Assembly (NCBI RefSeq): GCF_000972845.2
Contig: NC_040018.1
Location: forward strand, 1-64,000
DNA length: 64,000 nucleotides
Reading direction: 5' to 3'
DNA from: Larimichthys crocea
Taxonomy: Eukaryota > Chordata > Actinopteri > Sciaenidae
Part shown: positions 36,623-50,824 of the stretch, piece after piece
Position numbering within the stretch: the stretch's first letter is position 1
How the letters are laid out: every line of letters starts with the position of its first letter
Made by a program: the position numbers and the translations under genes
The notes under the pieces: model-generated
The model's database searches: none
What the model was told of the DNA's origin: nothing
Seen by the model: only the letters and a program-made list of their open reading frames with translations

Positions 36623-39600
36623 AGTCCACAGCATACTGTCCATCAGGAAACTCTACAATTCACAGAGAAATGAGTGCAAATAAGTGGGAATGACATACCA
36701 TTCAACTGATTACACGTCAAAGTAGCATTAATATGATTTTTTCTTAATGGTGGAAAAGTTAGATAATTTCTTCTTTGAAAAACTGGGATTTTCAGAGTTA
36801 TATCACAACAGTTAATTGTCCTAAATTTTGAGATCAGACAAATCAAGGTTTTTATCAGTTGCTGTTCAAGCAAGCTGTGTCTCTTCTTTGCATGTTTTTA
36901 TGAACATTATGGAGGTATAACTCATTAATACATACTTCTCTTCCTTTTATCCTGTCTTTATACTTAGCCTGAAAAAATATAATCTCTGAGGAGAACCAAT
37001 GAGCACGAGTTCTTTTCTGTGCAGCATCAGCATCGTCATCCTAATGGTATGCGGAGAACAGAAAGGGCTTTTCCTGACCTTGTGCTTCGTTTGTAATCTC
37101 CTTTGTGGAAATTACACTCTCACTTTATGAATATATTGTAATTAGGCATATGTATTCTAACAGGCAGTAAGATATAGTTTTTGCCTAATCTCTCATTTAT
37201 ATGCAAAGGAGCACCAGTTAAAGAGCTTAGACTTTCTTCCGTCTTACTGATTCCTTTTTTTCCTAATCAAGTTACTTTTTTTATTTCCATTTTCTTCAGC
37301 TGCTGTTTCATTTGCCTTTTTCTGGGCTAAGAACAGTAGTCCATTATCAACTCTTTTGAGGTTGTGTAACAAGAGTGTCAGTGGTCTAATGGTACAGAAG
37401 GAAGTCTAGAAGCATGGAAGTAATTATGGTCTAATAAGTAGTTTCTTGACATGTTAAAGAAATCAGAAAAGGCACTAATAAGTGCAGTGGTAAACAAGGT
37501 GATATGTAATACAAATGAGTAATGTAAACATTACAGTGTAAGGTCACTTAATTCATTATTTTCTTTAAATTAATACTATGCTGTTGTTAGTTGTTGTTGT
37601 ATGTTAGTTATTAAACATTGGTATAATGTGGCCCACAACTGACAAAGACAAATGCTTATAACAATAAATGTTTATACTGTATATTCTGGATGCATTTGGC
37701 AATTTGATTTTAACGTTACCCTATAAATGTATTCTTTTTTTGCAGAGAGAACTGAGCATCTAAAATAATGTAAAAATGTTAAAGTTATTTCATATTTTAC
37801 TTAATTTTAAAATCAGAATTCACTGTGAGTGCCCCAAGGGCAGCAATCCAGTGGAAGTCTTGCTTTGATCAAAAACCATAGCAAGGCTAAAACAAGTGTA
37901 GATAGCATAACAAGTCTAGATCACTCCTCGTTGAAAGACAATTCAAAGCAAATTTAAAATTGCCTAGAGAAATGAGTATGCACTTTAATCTTTACATTAT
38001 TTTATAATATGTCCAAAACAGTTTGCTCAATTGACTGGTAACCTCAAAAAGCACATGTAACAACTGTTTGGCACTGTAAATTGAAATTACATTACAAAAT
38101 AATGCAAAATAATGACGGACACCTGGAGTGATAAAAATGTAGACAACCTAAGCATCCAATATCAAGTTAGGATGTCAATTAGGTCTGGTGAAATCTCTAA
38201 ACACCTAAAAACACCTTTGAATGATATCTGTATTTTAGAGTTTGATTTCTTATTTCTTAACTGTAGAAAATCTGGCCTGAAGAAAAAGGCAAACACACCC
38301 ATGCTCTTTTTTATTTGAAGATTTCATGATTATACAGAGGCCAAGGGATTCATCCAATGCCCAGCATATGAAATACATATCCTTAAAAAGGAGGAAAGAG
38401 AATGGCCCACCTGTTCTCATAAATAACTAGGTAGAAAGCCTTCAGCCGTTAGAAATTAAGCTCCAAACAAGTTCATTTATTCCCAGACGTGTTCAATTGA
38501 TTTTGCACCTCAACTTCAAAGAGGTAGTCAGCCTCTGTGGGGCATGGCAGAAGAGGCAGAGGCCTCGGTTGGCTGGTTTTTCAAACCTGATCAAATTCCC
38601 ACCTATCGGCTACACCAACTATCCCTGCAACCACAATTAGTATTCATGGAAATGCTATTGATTTATTATACTATCGAGTGACTACTTGAGGCATAGAAAA
38701 TGAAATAATTAAAATCAGCCCTTCTACCACAAGTATTGATGAAAAATGTGCAAACTGTCTCGCCTTGGGCACTATTTACACTGGACAACAACATCAAGCA
38801 ACACATCAGTTCATTGCTACAGTAGATAGATCCTTGAAATGATCATTTTAAAATCCCATTTAGTTGCTGTTTACAATACTCCTGAGAATTTTAATGAATA
38901 GTGGGTTCAGGCATTTCTATTAGCATCACTACCCAAGGATAATCCCCTGTCAGATCATAGTTTTTGCATGCATTTCTAAGACAATGTTAAGTTTGCGACA
39001 TATCACTGACAGGATGAGTCAAACAGGGTCTGCTCTTGACAACGGAGAAGGTTTTGACATTGTAAACATCATATTAATTATTCAAAGATGTACAACCTCT
39101 AGGCAGTCACTCAGAGAGGAGCAGGTGTTTGTCCATTTTTGTTAATTAATAAATGGCCGGTTTCAACTATGATAGGTCTTTAAAGAAATACCTGGAACTA
39201 CCTCTAATTGAGTAATTAGGAAAACAGTTGGAAGATAATCAGTATTATTCAGAAATTATGTCTGTAAAAAAAGCTAAATGTACATCTTGTAGTACATCTA
39301 TGTAGTGTTTACAATACAATGCTTTTATCAATTTGAAGTGTTAGAGTCTTTTGGACAATTCAAATGATGAGGATCAAAGAAAAGTAAGCTTTTTTATATT
39401 CACTGAAGTCATAAAGGATGTACTGTAAAACCTAATTTATATCAGAATTGGAGAGGCAGTAGCAGACAAACAGTAAAATCACTGAAACAGTGAAAGTAAT
39501 AGAAAAAGAAAAATCAACCACAAGAAGCCACAAAGAAATACATGAAATGGATGAAAATGACATATTCCCAGTTGTGGGTGGGTGTAAGCAAAGGGACTAT

Positions 39601-42600
39601 ATTGGAGGGCATGCTCAGATGGGAAGGTTTGATTAAATTATTCAAAAGGTTATAGACATGTAGAGTAGCACACGAGCTGTCAGAGTTGAGGGATGGAAGA
39701 TATTGTCAGTGTCACAAATATCATATGTCACAGTTCATTTTAAGAACCCTAATTACAGTCAAAAAGTTCAAAGAGGCAGTTGATCAGACTACAGTGACTG
39801 GAGGGTGTGATACATTTAATGAAAATATAGAGCTGGGTGTCATCGGCATATAAACTTATTTATGGATCATGGTAACAAGTAATGTCACCACAGAGAAGCA
39901 GCTTTTTGTGTCACAGCTACATGTTTTGAGATGTGAAATATTTTTATCTTACTCTTCAGTTGTTTATGATGACAAAGGAGTAATTATTTTGTAATTTGAC
40001 GTTTTTAATCAGTATTGGTCAATCTTTATTTTTGGCCACCCAACTGATTAAGACAGTTGTGAAAGATGTGTAAAAATTGTGTTCTAACACGTCTGAGTAT
40101 AGCCTCTCTTTAAGACGGAACAAATGCTGCAAAGCACATATAAAATAAGTTATAAGAGTGTTTGAAGCTGTTGTATAATTTCATTCTCCACCCGTAAAAA
40201 ACACTCATGCTCATTAATGCAATGACAAAGTCAATAATAATAATTCAACAACTTTTAAGAAAACTATTGAGAAACAGCAAGCACACATATACTATACAAG
40301 CATACAATACATACAGCCTATATACACAGCTTGAGTTAGACACAGAAAGAACTCAGCAAAAAGGGATAATGAAGTTTATCTCATAAAGACAGTTTTTAGT
40401 TCAAGGTCAGAACTGAGGCACTGTGGAGGTGAGATGCATGGGTGGTGGAAGATCCTCCAAATGATAACATGTTCTAATTATTTTAGTCTATAATTCTCTC
40501 AAGGTCCTTAGTTTTTTTTGTGTGTGTGTGTGCGCCCCACTCATTTGACATAGATTCAGAGAATGAAACAAAAACCTCTTTGTGTAAGTTGATGAAACTC
40601 TGACTTGGAAATGTCATTTGATGGCACATGACACACTGGTAGCAAAGAGTTTTTTACCGTTAGTGCTCTTTTTCTTCTCATTATTTTCTTGTGTGTGGCA
40701 AAAAGAGAAAGCCAATTAAGTACATGACATATTCAGAGTATCAATGATGCTGCTTTGTTTTAATTGTGGTTGCAGTTTCCACAGTTTCTAGATGAGAGTG
40801 TGCTTTGATCAAATTAAATACTTTTGGGATGAACTTGTTTTTTCAACTCTTGCTATCTGGGGACAGTTCTCTAAATGAATGCAACACTTAAACCTCAGTT
40901 TGTCCTCACCTATAACTTGCTGCAGGCTCATCTTTCTGTTTAGTAAACCTTTTGGGAGGCAGAACCAAATTTACACTGCATGTTTTCTGAAATACAGGCT
41001 CAAGATATCATGAAATTAGTAAATTGATAATAATATAAATAATTCATATACTTAAGCTTGGGCTTTCATGCCACTCTGGATTAATCACAGTTTTGAAAAA
41101 TACACGAAGAAAAACAAACAAATTACTCAGGGAGGAAAAGAAAGGGCTGAGACGAGGGAGCATTGGGAGTTCTCAGTCTCATTCAGATCCTCTTTGATCA
41201 GAAATAGCCACTTCCCCTCCATTCAGCCACTTTACACACCATGATGAAGGTTGTGGTCTAATAATTTGCCATTGGGGAAAGCATCCCGTCCCTCGTGGTG
41301 GTGACTGAGATCTCTTGGCACTGGAGGGAGTCCCTGGAAGGCGTTGAAAAAGGGTTGTCAAAAGGCAGTGTGGAATATTGTGAAATGACTAGTGGCCCAT
41401 TTCAGACAGGTCTTATGTAGATGTGAATGTTTGAGGTGTTCCCATTCACACTTGGACTACTCCGTGTGCACACTGAGGATTTTCTGCCTTTACTTGTTTG
41501 TTAAAATCTGCTGTTCTTGGTTGTTGATGTGTTTCTTGCAAAATATTTTTAAATCTTGAACGCATTACAGTATCTGCAGTTTTTTTTCATTACAAACTTT
41601 ACTATGGATGATGGTGCAGTGTATAATACCCACTGGGCTGACTGACCTCTGCCTGGTCCACACACCATGACGGCCAGCCTGTTCCATAGTTAATACACTT
41701 AGCAGTTTTGGTGTTTGGGAACATATAAGGCAAGCAAAGGGCATTCACATTCACATTTGCTTTTCCTGGCTGACTTGACAATGTGTAATAGCATTTCTTT
41801 TGAATGAATAATTAACCCTGTTAAAGGTTAAAATGCACTTTTACAAGATAATAAATTCTCTCCAAGGTGGATATGCTCTAGGTGTGTTCTTTTTGTGGCC
41901 TTAACCATCCTCCATTCATTTTTAATCTATAATAAAGCTATCAATCGACACCTTGTATTTTTTTTCTTTTTTCGCCTCATTTGATAAGTTTCTCTCCTTA
42001 ATTTAGAACATTGCATTTTTGTTTATTCATGGGTCTGCTTGCTTTTCAGCGTTATGTTATCACATATATTTATGAGTGACCAATTACGTGTTGAATATTG
42101 ATTAGTCAAACTGTAGTAGCATTTTGCTTTGACCTTTAAAAGGCTCTATAGGCTTTAGCACTCTTTCACTGAGCTGGACCACAAAATTTGCATTTACGTG
42201 CACAGTGAATCAAGTGTCATGATCAGTTTATGCAAAATATGAGTGGGAAAAAAAAACCCCAAAAAATGGCAAGGTCAGCTGTTTACTTACTCTACTTTGA
42301 TTACTTTAGTGTTTGAGTTTGAGGTAGAACAATTCAAACCATTATGCACATCTGCCAACTGTAAAGTGAGCAGAAGCAATATCTAGAAATATGTTGCAGT
42401 TTTTTTCTCCTTTTTGATACTTTCATGAATCTCATTAGTTGGCATGTTATCTGGTTGCCAATCCATACATATAGATACACAAATGTGTATTCAGTAGAAA
42501 GCATAATCAAGCTGGACATTAGAATCAATCTTCTTTGCCCCAAAGTGAAACGCAGGGACACAGGGTAACTTCTTAAACTATAATTTAGTATAGTTCAGGA

Positions 42601-45600
42601 TTTTACATTTCTGTACTAAAAGGTGGCCTTTTTCTTTAAGTCAAGCACTTAAATGGAACTGGGGGACATCTGTTTTAATGTGACAGAATAATCTTTAACT
42701 GTCTGCAATGTTCTGCATGAAGGGCACCAAAAATGCATGAACATCAATGCAGAAAAGACATAATAATGCTAAAAAGAAAGGGGAGGGGGGGATCATTTAG
42801 GAAACCAGTGCTCCAGAAAGAGCTTAATATTTCTGCCAAAACCTTGACCAATAAGGCTGGAGTGGTGTATAGATTGACTTTAAGTGTGTTTTGTAGTCCA
42901 CAGCGAGATCCCAGAGAGCTGCTATTCAGAGCAGATAAATGCCTGTCAGTCCATTCCTCAATAATGTTCATCTGCTCTGCACTCTGGTGAAGACAATGCA
43001 GGAAACAATTTCCTGGAAACAGTCAAGTGAGATCATTTGACTCGTAGCAGACGAGTCTCGTTAGACTCTGCTTGGCATTATTGAGACTTTTACAGTGATG
43101 GTCGACAGGAGATGAAGTTGATTGTTCAAGTTTCCTCACTATTGCAACATTGTGACTCTTGAAAATGATTGCATGGAAATTCAAAGTGAACCAAACCCGA
43201 ACCATTCTGAGTTATCGAGAATACAGTTACAGCTATCGTGGTGAATTTTGTTTTGTTTCATTTTCTAATTAAACTCGGCATAATTTCTAAATCTCATCAG
43301 TAATTTTATTAATAATAAGATTATTATTCCTTGCCATATCTTTCAGTTTCCATGCTAAATGGAAAATAAAACTAGGATGAACTAAGATAATCTGTGTGTG
43401 CTTTTAACATTTTGACACTTTTAGGGCAGAGTTAAGCAATTTACAGACATTTAGTTTTTTTATGTTCTGTCTACAGATTGGCTTTTTTCTCAGAATGTAT
43501 GTTTTTGTATAATTGAACACACAAATTTAAAGCTTACTGTATATAATAGGACATTTTTTTCAGAGTCTGAATAGAACACACACACATTCAGACAATAGTT
43601 GCAAAGTGGCAAAGAACTGAAATGAATGATACAGTATAAATAGGTATAGAGTAAGTGTTAGTAAGTGTTGTCAGAGCTTCATTATAGACAGCTGTGCTTA
43701 CAAAACGTTTAGAAAAATATGTGGCACTTCTCTTTACAGCGTTGGTATTAAGTGAAATCCTCTGAATTCATGCAAATATTCAAAAGCAGATGGTCTGACG
43801 CTAATCTGGATTTCGTGTTAATACTTCAAGTCACCAAGCGATGTATACAACAGAGAGTTTCACGACAAGTTAAAGTAAATGTGCCAGTGTCAGTAAAGAA
43901 ACCGATGTACTTCTTCCCTCGCCGGCTCCATTGTTCGCTTTTTTCTCTCTAAATCAACTTCCACTGTCCTGAAATACGAGTTACCCTGAGGAGAAGGATA
44001 ATTATTAACAATTAATATTCATAATGATGTCTCCGTCCCTGGACAGCCTACACAGAGTCCCAGTCAAATGGATTTAGAATTCAATTTTTATTTTACATAA
44101 TCCAATCAGAAATGTGGGTGCATCCTCAAACACGTCAGGCCCCTGGTGCTTGCAAAGCCGACTCTGGGATTCTTACAGTCTGACATTCTCTGGGTTTATT
44201 ATCTTATTTCGGAAATGTATAATAAAAGAGATGCAAAGAGCAGAGTGTTTAGTTTCCAGGTATTTAAAGTACGTTGTCATTATTTCCGTGTACCTTTTGT
44301 TCTGAGTTCAGTACAAAGAGGTGGAAGGTCACAGTCTAGTAAGCATCAGAAACTCATGGCCATATTTATCTTAGAGTACATTAGAAGGTGCTGTACAGCT
44401 TGCACTGCATGTTTCATGCACCTTGACTCTGAGTCAGCATACAAATTAACATCCTAGGTTATTGCTCAGCTAATTTAACTAATCAAACATTGCAAAGGAG
44501 AGCTCCAAAACTGCATTTCAGTGCCATAATTTTTGCAACTCGGAGTCACAAACAAGCTCAGGAAGGGTTACTGATAAATGAGTTAGCAGAACACAAACAG
44601 TCTGGAGGGACAATGCAAATTCAACATAGGAGTGGAATAGGAATAGACATTTTTAATAGATTTTATTAAAACACATTCCTGCTAAAAATGAGGTAGCATG
44701 GTCATGTTTAAATATGATGTCCCAGAGATATCACATATGCAAACAAATGAATGAAGAATCTTGAATGAATGGTGAATGGTTGAATGCAGGTAAAGAGTCC
44801 ATGTGGAGATCAAAAGAGACAGAACTCATTGGCTGAAATGCAATCTTTAGAACCCATCAGTGATCATCCGTTGATGATCGAGGCTTTTTTAAAAAGTGAT
44901 TCATATGCAGATCTGTTGTCAGACAAAGATCACCATCCTCCTGTCTGAAGCTAATCACACTGTAAACAATGAGAGGAAAAAGAAATCTTGGCCCTTGGAT
45001 ATTCGTTATCCAGATATCTGCCGGCTACACCAGAAGGCCCAAAACACTGGATGCTGCCCCCAGAGGCTAAATCACCGTCAGACAGTAGCCGATGGGAGAG
45101 AGACCAATCTAGTGGATGCTCATAGCAGGGAATATAGTTGGCATAAAATCCCGAGATAATAACCAGCCTAATGCACAGGTGGACATGTTTTGGCAGAAGA
45201 ATGCAATCAGCATGGTGCATTAGCAGTTCAATAAATGTCCCTTCTTTGTTTGACGTTTTAAATGGTCAGATATTTTGTCCATTTAGTTTTTGGCTACATC
45301 ACCCTCTTTCTTCATTAGAAGCTGTATTTGTTTTGAAGTAAATCACTGCGGCTCCCTAGGACACATTTAGTATTGTGCACACCCTTTGTCTGCTGGAGAC
45401 TTGTCTAGAATTCAGATACGTTCTCTTCAGGTGCTTTCAACCAGCTTTTAATTGAATAGTGATATTTTGCACCTACTCTAACAAGAACATTTCCACATAA
45501 AAATGAAGAGCACTTCACTGATCATACACAGTGCACTACACAGGACGAGCAAAGTGATCTCCCAGGCTGGTGTGTCTGTTTGATAAATAACTCAGGCACA

Positions 45601-48062
45601 AAAGGCTTAGTAAACCTAACCCTTAGTGTCACCTTTTTATGTATTACTTCGTGTCAAGATCTTTAATTCGCTGTCAGTCTAAAATCCATCCCTGGGATTC
45701 CTGGTGAATCAACTACTTCAGATGCATATGATTAAAATCCAAACGTTTCCTGTTTGAGTGCAACTCAAGACCTTTGTCACATGTCATCTCCTCCTTCTGT
45801 CTCCTGTCACTCTGTCAAAACTGTTCAAGTGGAGACAAGGTCACACAAATAAAATAAGAATAATGAGAATAAAAAAACACTCTTCCCAGATACATTTCAC
45901 TGTAAACCTGAAATTAGCAGAAACATGTTGCATGAGGGAAGGAAATGTTCTTACTGTTCGAGCTACAATCATGTTCAGTATAATATTGTTTGGGTCATAA
46001 TATGATTTGTCAGAAGTTTATTTAATATAGAACAATCTAGTCCTGCATCAGCAGCAGAGCAATATGCCATTGCCTAAAAAAAACAAACAATAATAATCTA
46101 TTTGTAGGAGATGCATCGTCACAGGGGTTTGTCGAGATAGTCATCTTTAAATCTTTGTTCTCTTAACCCTATGACTTGTTTTATTTTCAGTGTGTACTTA
46201 ATCTTGTTCTGCTTTGAAAAAAACAACAACATTATTTTATCAGTTTGTGTTATTCACTGCTGTTAAACTCTCTCTGTCTGTCTCTTTCCACTCCCTCGCT
46301 CCTCTCTTTGGGGTTGATTAGACAGGAGAGGGCAAAGTTTGAATATTCAGCATGCCTCTGCTGTGTTTTGCATCAAACTTTTATCAAGACATAATTGTGA
46401 TAAATGATGCATGTAATCAAGCATTAAATAATGCTAGAATATGCAACCTCCAAAGTTAAACTGTGACCAGCATGTCTGTGTCCTTCGTCCCCAGTGGATA
46501 GGTACCATCTGGCTGTGGCCATTACCACTGACCTGAGTGCCAGACTCCTTAGTGTGCAAGGAAGCTCAACATCGACCGGTCAAGCCCCTGCACACCTGAC
46601 CACATGGATGCAACCTTGCCAGAAGTGTTAGGGGACAAATTACAGATTCAGTATGGCCATATCCTAAAGGTTACACTCAAGTGTATGTAAGGCCTCATCC
46701 ATATGTGCAAGTATTGTGGCCTTTGTTGAAACACTGTCACTTTTGTTTTCATGAACATGGTGACCTATGCCTATAACTGTTTTTGACATCATGTTTTGAT
46801 GCTGTCACTAACAGTGCACAAGATATGATTTTGTAAGAGCATTTTAATACTTAAGATACTTTACTAATAAATTATATTTGTAAACGCAACTTGCATTATT
46901 TCTATATTTTCTTCTCTGCATTCTATTGGGATAGTTTCACAGTGGAGGTTCAGACAGAAAACATGGCTAGTGAGAAAATAGTTCCAACATGCAAATGAAT
47001 ATGTTGAAGCAACACAATATCTGTCTTTTATGCATTAGAAACCCCAGATCAGCCTGTCTTTTTCCCAAATATTCTGTGCTTCATACAAGTCTGTTTAAAT
47101 TGACTCAAAGTGTAGAGACGACTGAGCATTTGTGGTTACAACATGTCTGGCAATCCTCAAAATAAAAGTCACTTGAATGTCTTTTTTTTTTCACTTAATG
47201 GACCTTTCACGAACAGAAAGTTGTCTTTTCACTTCAGTTGTGTGGTCGATAAACTATTTCCTCCTTTCAGGGCATTGGTCTTTTTTGTATGACTGTCATT
47301 TCTATCTCACACTTTCTAACTCTTTCACCTGCCTGTCTTCAAAGTGAGATTTTGATTACTGCACTGTGCAGTCTGAGAACCACGAGTGTTGTTATAGATC
47401 TGGCATGTGCAAAGGTGAAATGATGGCAGACGGCAGGATGTGCTGCTTCTATTCTGTTTCTTCCGACTCCAACTATCCCTTTCTCTTTAGGTTCCTTCCA
47501 GGCATTACTGTCTTTGTGCGTTACGGTCAAAAAACACCAGCTGGGTGGTCTATTGGTTCAACTGTTCTGGGTGATAGTGTGCTTGGCCAAACACAAAGTC
47601 AAGTCTGTTTATTTACATAGTACCCAAAAAAAAAGAAAAAAAAAAGAACAGGAGTTAAGTCGAAGTGCTTTCCAGATGAGGCGGATGAATTAGAATCTGA
47701 TTTAAAAAAAATAAAAAATGTTACACTCTAAAATGTAAATACAGAATGGAAGGGTTGCCAATCTTTTGACTTGTACTTTTTTACTACAACATAAAGATGG
47801 AGTGAGGTTCACCGCTTTAAAAATGTGTGGGCAAATAGTACACCAGTTTAAGAACAATGTTTCTTAACGCATAATGCAAAAAGGGATTTAGGGATTTTAT
47901 TACTGGGATCCATAATATTGGGACATTACCAATTCTACAGATTTCAATTAATCAGGGAGAAGCCTGAGAACCAGTTCTAATCCAAAAATATTTATTTGGA
48001 CAACAGATCTCACGAGTGCCTTCACAATAAAAATAAATAAAAAATACCTTGTTAACAATAAA
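36623..48062. other. Intergenic, no supported gene
   Basis: About 11 kb of AT-rich sequence. The only repeats I can name are a short TG run near 40520 and a possible dispersed-repeat fragment at 39680-39900. ORFs reach 103 codons (44146-44457) but none has a recognisable domain, splice context or codon pattern. ATTA-rich blocks (for example about 39140-39230 and 43980-44060) could be conserved non-coding sequence; not testable here. Confidence 0.4.
39680..39900. repeat. Possible old dispersed-repeat fragment
   Basis: atagagctgggtgtcatcgg followed by catataaac is a phrase I recall from a widespread teleost interspersed repeat; surrounding bases fit only loosely. It may be the same family as the fragment at 27520-27960. 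Confidence 0.35.
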
Positions 48063-48175
48063 GAAAAATCCCTCTTAAGTTATAATAAAATGTCTCTTCA
48101 ATAATAAACAAATGCTTCTTCAATAATGAACAAATGCCTTTTCAATAATGGATAAATGACTCTTCTATAATCAAA
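48063..48175. repeat. 22-bp minisatellite
   Basis: Four clear 22-bp units (48088, 48110, 48132, 48154) of the form aaatgNctcttcaataatNaac, with a fifth degraded unit before them. Units differ by 2-5 bases, so the array is old. Confidence 0.9.
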
Positions 48176-48690
48176 AGTAGATGCAGGACAAGGGGAGTTC
48201 AAAGAAGTCTCAAAGGGGGCCAAAGACCAGAGTTGCTGGCTGGCAAAAGCTGGTAAAGTCAGTTCTGCAGCCGATCAGAATGACCTTAGGGAGGCCATTC
48301 CTCGTGTCTCTTAAGGCCATATAAAAGGGCATTGTCAAATCCTGATTGGCCAAGAGGGAAAATGCACCAACATGATAATGGGAATAAGGGAACAGTATGT
48401 AATACAATAATGAAATATTCAGAATAATAACAGAGGAAGTTGGCAGAAATGGAATAAAACCACCAGCAGATTAAAAGGCAGCAAAGGTTTCTCCTTTGCT
48501 TTTTCATTTTACTCACAGCTACCTGATATCCAGGCAAACTGCAAAGTACCACAGATGAAATTATCAGAAACAAAGATTTATTTAGTAACCAAATACATGT
48601 GTAAACAATGTGCCTTTTTTATTGATCTGCTGAGTGGCGAACAATAATCTATAATGAACAATAAGTCCATTATAGAAGGCAACATCAACC

Positions 48691-48712
48691 TTTTCTTTTC
48701 TTTTCTTTTCTT
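48691..48712. repeat. (TTTTC)n microsatellite
   Basis: Four perfect TTTTC units plus a partial one. Confidence 0.95.
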
Positions 48713-50176
48713 AAGGCTACTCTCAAATAAATCATAACCTTTCTGTCAAATATTTATACATCATAATCAGCATTATTTTTTCACTGAGCGATCACCAGCG
48801 ATAATGACCTCAGCTGCTCAGCTAAGATGGATTTTTGAAATGTATTATTATATCACCTGCATTTAAACATTTGACATGCTTTGGAGTTGCAGGTGAGAAG
48901 ATCTAAGTGTATGTGGGTTATGTAGGTAAAAAGTAATAAAGAAATAAAGTCTAAAAAAATGAAGGGAGTGAATAACAGGTAAAAATTATACAGAGCGGTG
49001 ATAGAAAGTAAAGTCGCCTCCTCAATAACCAGTGTATTGTATGGCAGTTGTGCAGCCCATGAGCAAGAACTGATGGACAGAGTCGCACAGCTTCCAAAAA
49101 TAATTGGCTGTGTACTCCCCTCCATTTCTGAACTATACCACATCCACATTCAGCAGAAAGGTTTGAAATTTTAACGGACTCCTCACACCTTGCAAACCGT
49201 CTATTCATTTTTCTCTCTCACCTTGAACATCTCGCTATCACAGCAGCACTTATCCTGAAGTAATCTGCACTATAAACGCTTGACTGGTCATATAAACAAA
49301 GCACATGCTTAACTTGTCGCTTTAAGGGCATGAGCCATTGCACTATTGTATTTATTGTATTATTACTGTGCTTTTCGATGTTATATACGACGTGTTTGGT
49401 TGATGCTGAACACACTGAAACTCCAATCATCTGTGGTTGATATGGAAATAAATGACAGAATCTTGAAATAGCCCAGCATTCAAATTATCAACCCGCCTTA
49501 AGACACTCATTAACTTGAAACATATTATAACTGTAAATCTAATCACAGTCATTGGATGTTATATTAGTAACCACATGCATTAAATGTGTGTTATCTGTGT
49601 GTTATCACTTAACAGGTTAGGTTATGTAAAGACTAATAAGAACAGGATTGAATAATAGAGACAAATGATATATTTTTGTCTCTAAAACTAGCATGCACAT
49701 ACACTTAAACACAGACACTGCCATCGATTCCTCCTGTTGTCCTCGGGTCAAAATGACCCGCCACTGTGTTAAAAACCACAAAAAAAAATCCCCTAAATGA
49801 TATTTTTTTTACTTTAAATTTTATGACTTTTCCTAGATTGGCCCCAACAGTAGAAAAAATGAAATGTTGTTTTTATTCACATTTCCATGTAAGCTGTACA
49901 AAAAAAAGTACAAAGGTGGTCTTCGGGTCAAAATGACCCGTGAGGCAAATAGAGTTGAAATCAAGGTCACAGATTTATTTACACACCGCAGAATGTTACA
50001 ATGTTTTAGTTGTGTCTCAGATCAATTAGTAGTAAACGTGAACAAGACAGTAGCAGACATAAACAAGACAAGATAGGTGGCGTTCTTGCAGACGGCAGAG
50101 CTCTTTTTTGTGGATTTCAAGGGGTTATAAAGGTGCTGCAGATGACAGGACCCCGAATTATCTCTGTGCTGACGCC

Positions 50177-50746
50177 ATGAGTGTGCGTTATGACGTTAAA
50201 GCTGATTTTTTTTCTGATGTCCAGCAAGACAACTCTGATTCAGAAGAGGAAGTGGAGGATGTATCAGAAGAAGAAGATGGGGAGGAATATAACCCAGAGC
50301 ATGATGAATCATCTTCATCTGCACAAAGACAGTGACATTAGTGATCGTGAGGACAGGAAGCCAGTCTTCATCCTAGACTACAACCGCAACAAAGGAGGTG
50401 TGGACAATCTAGATAAGGTGATTGGAACATACAGCTGCAGAAGGATGACTGCCCGCTGGCCCCTGGTCATCTTCCACAACATCATTGATGTTTCCTCCTA
50501 CAATGCCTTTGTGATCTGGAGAGAGATCAACCCGACCTGGATATCTCATAAGAAGAACAAGAGGAGGGAGCAGCTAGGAAAGGCACTTGTAACTCCACTC
50601 ATTGAAAGAAGGAAGCAAGTAAGAGGAAGAGATGTCAGTTCTGCCCTCAAAAGAAGGACTGTAAAACACATACTGTGTGCTGCAGGTGTAAGAAATATAT
50701 CTGCAAAGGCTGTGCACTTGCATACTGCGCTACATGTGCTAATTAG
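50177..50746 (+). pseudogene. piggyBac transposase remnant (N-terminal acidic region + C-terminal part)
   Basis: The first part (ATG at 50177, frame ending at 50335) is the acidic N-terminal region, rich in Asp/Glu (DSDSEEEVEDVSEEEDGEEY). It then joins, in another frame, the C-terminal third of the transposase: LDYNRNKGGVDNLD, where the two Asp of GGVDNLD (50403-50405 and 50412-50414) correspond to piggyBac D447 and D450, followed by SCRRMTARWP and VSSYNAFVIW. The sections with the first two catalytic Asp are deleted at about 50320-50335. A further frameshift near 50610-50620 precedes the cysteine-rich C-terminal zinc domain, which is intact in frame from 50621 to a TAG at 50744-50746 (CQFC, DCKTHTVCCRC, CKGCALAYCATC). 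It cannot encode an active transposase but keeps the DNA-binding tail. Confidence 0.9.
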
Positions 50747-50778
50747 TTGAATGGGTTATGTTATTTTTCATATTTTGG

Positions 50779-50824
50779 TATTGTATTGTATTGTTTTGTA
50801 TTGTATTGTATTGTTTTGTATTGT
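50779..50824. repeat. (TTGTA)n pentanucleotide repeat
   Basis: Nine or so ttgta/ttgtt units, in the pattern ttgta-ttgta-ttgtt repeated, inside the piggyBac element after the transposase stop. Confidence 0.95.

Noticed and set aside
44146..44457. 103-codon plus-strand ORF
   Set aside because: No recognisable motif, and it overlaps another ORF in a different frame with equal (lack of) merit.
46440..46870. Slightly GC-richer block ending in AATAAA-like sequence as a terminal exon
   Set aside because: No ORF of useful length, no acceptor with supporting similarity, and nothing recognisable in translation.
48063..48175. Short regularly repeated units resembling a CRISPR array
   Set aside because: Units are adjacent with no spacers, diverged, and in a vertebrate genome: a minisatellite.
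48310..48350. TATAAAAG plus CCAAT-type motif as a promoter
   Set aside because: The TATA-like motif is on the plus strand while the CCAAT motif lies downstream of it in inverse orientation; the geometry is wrong for either strand.
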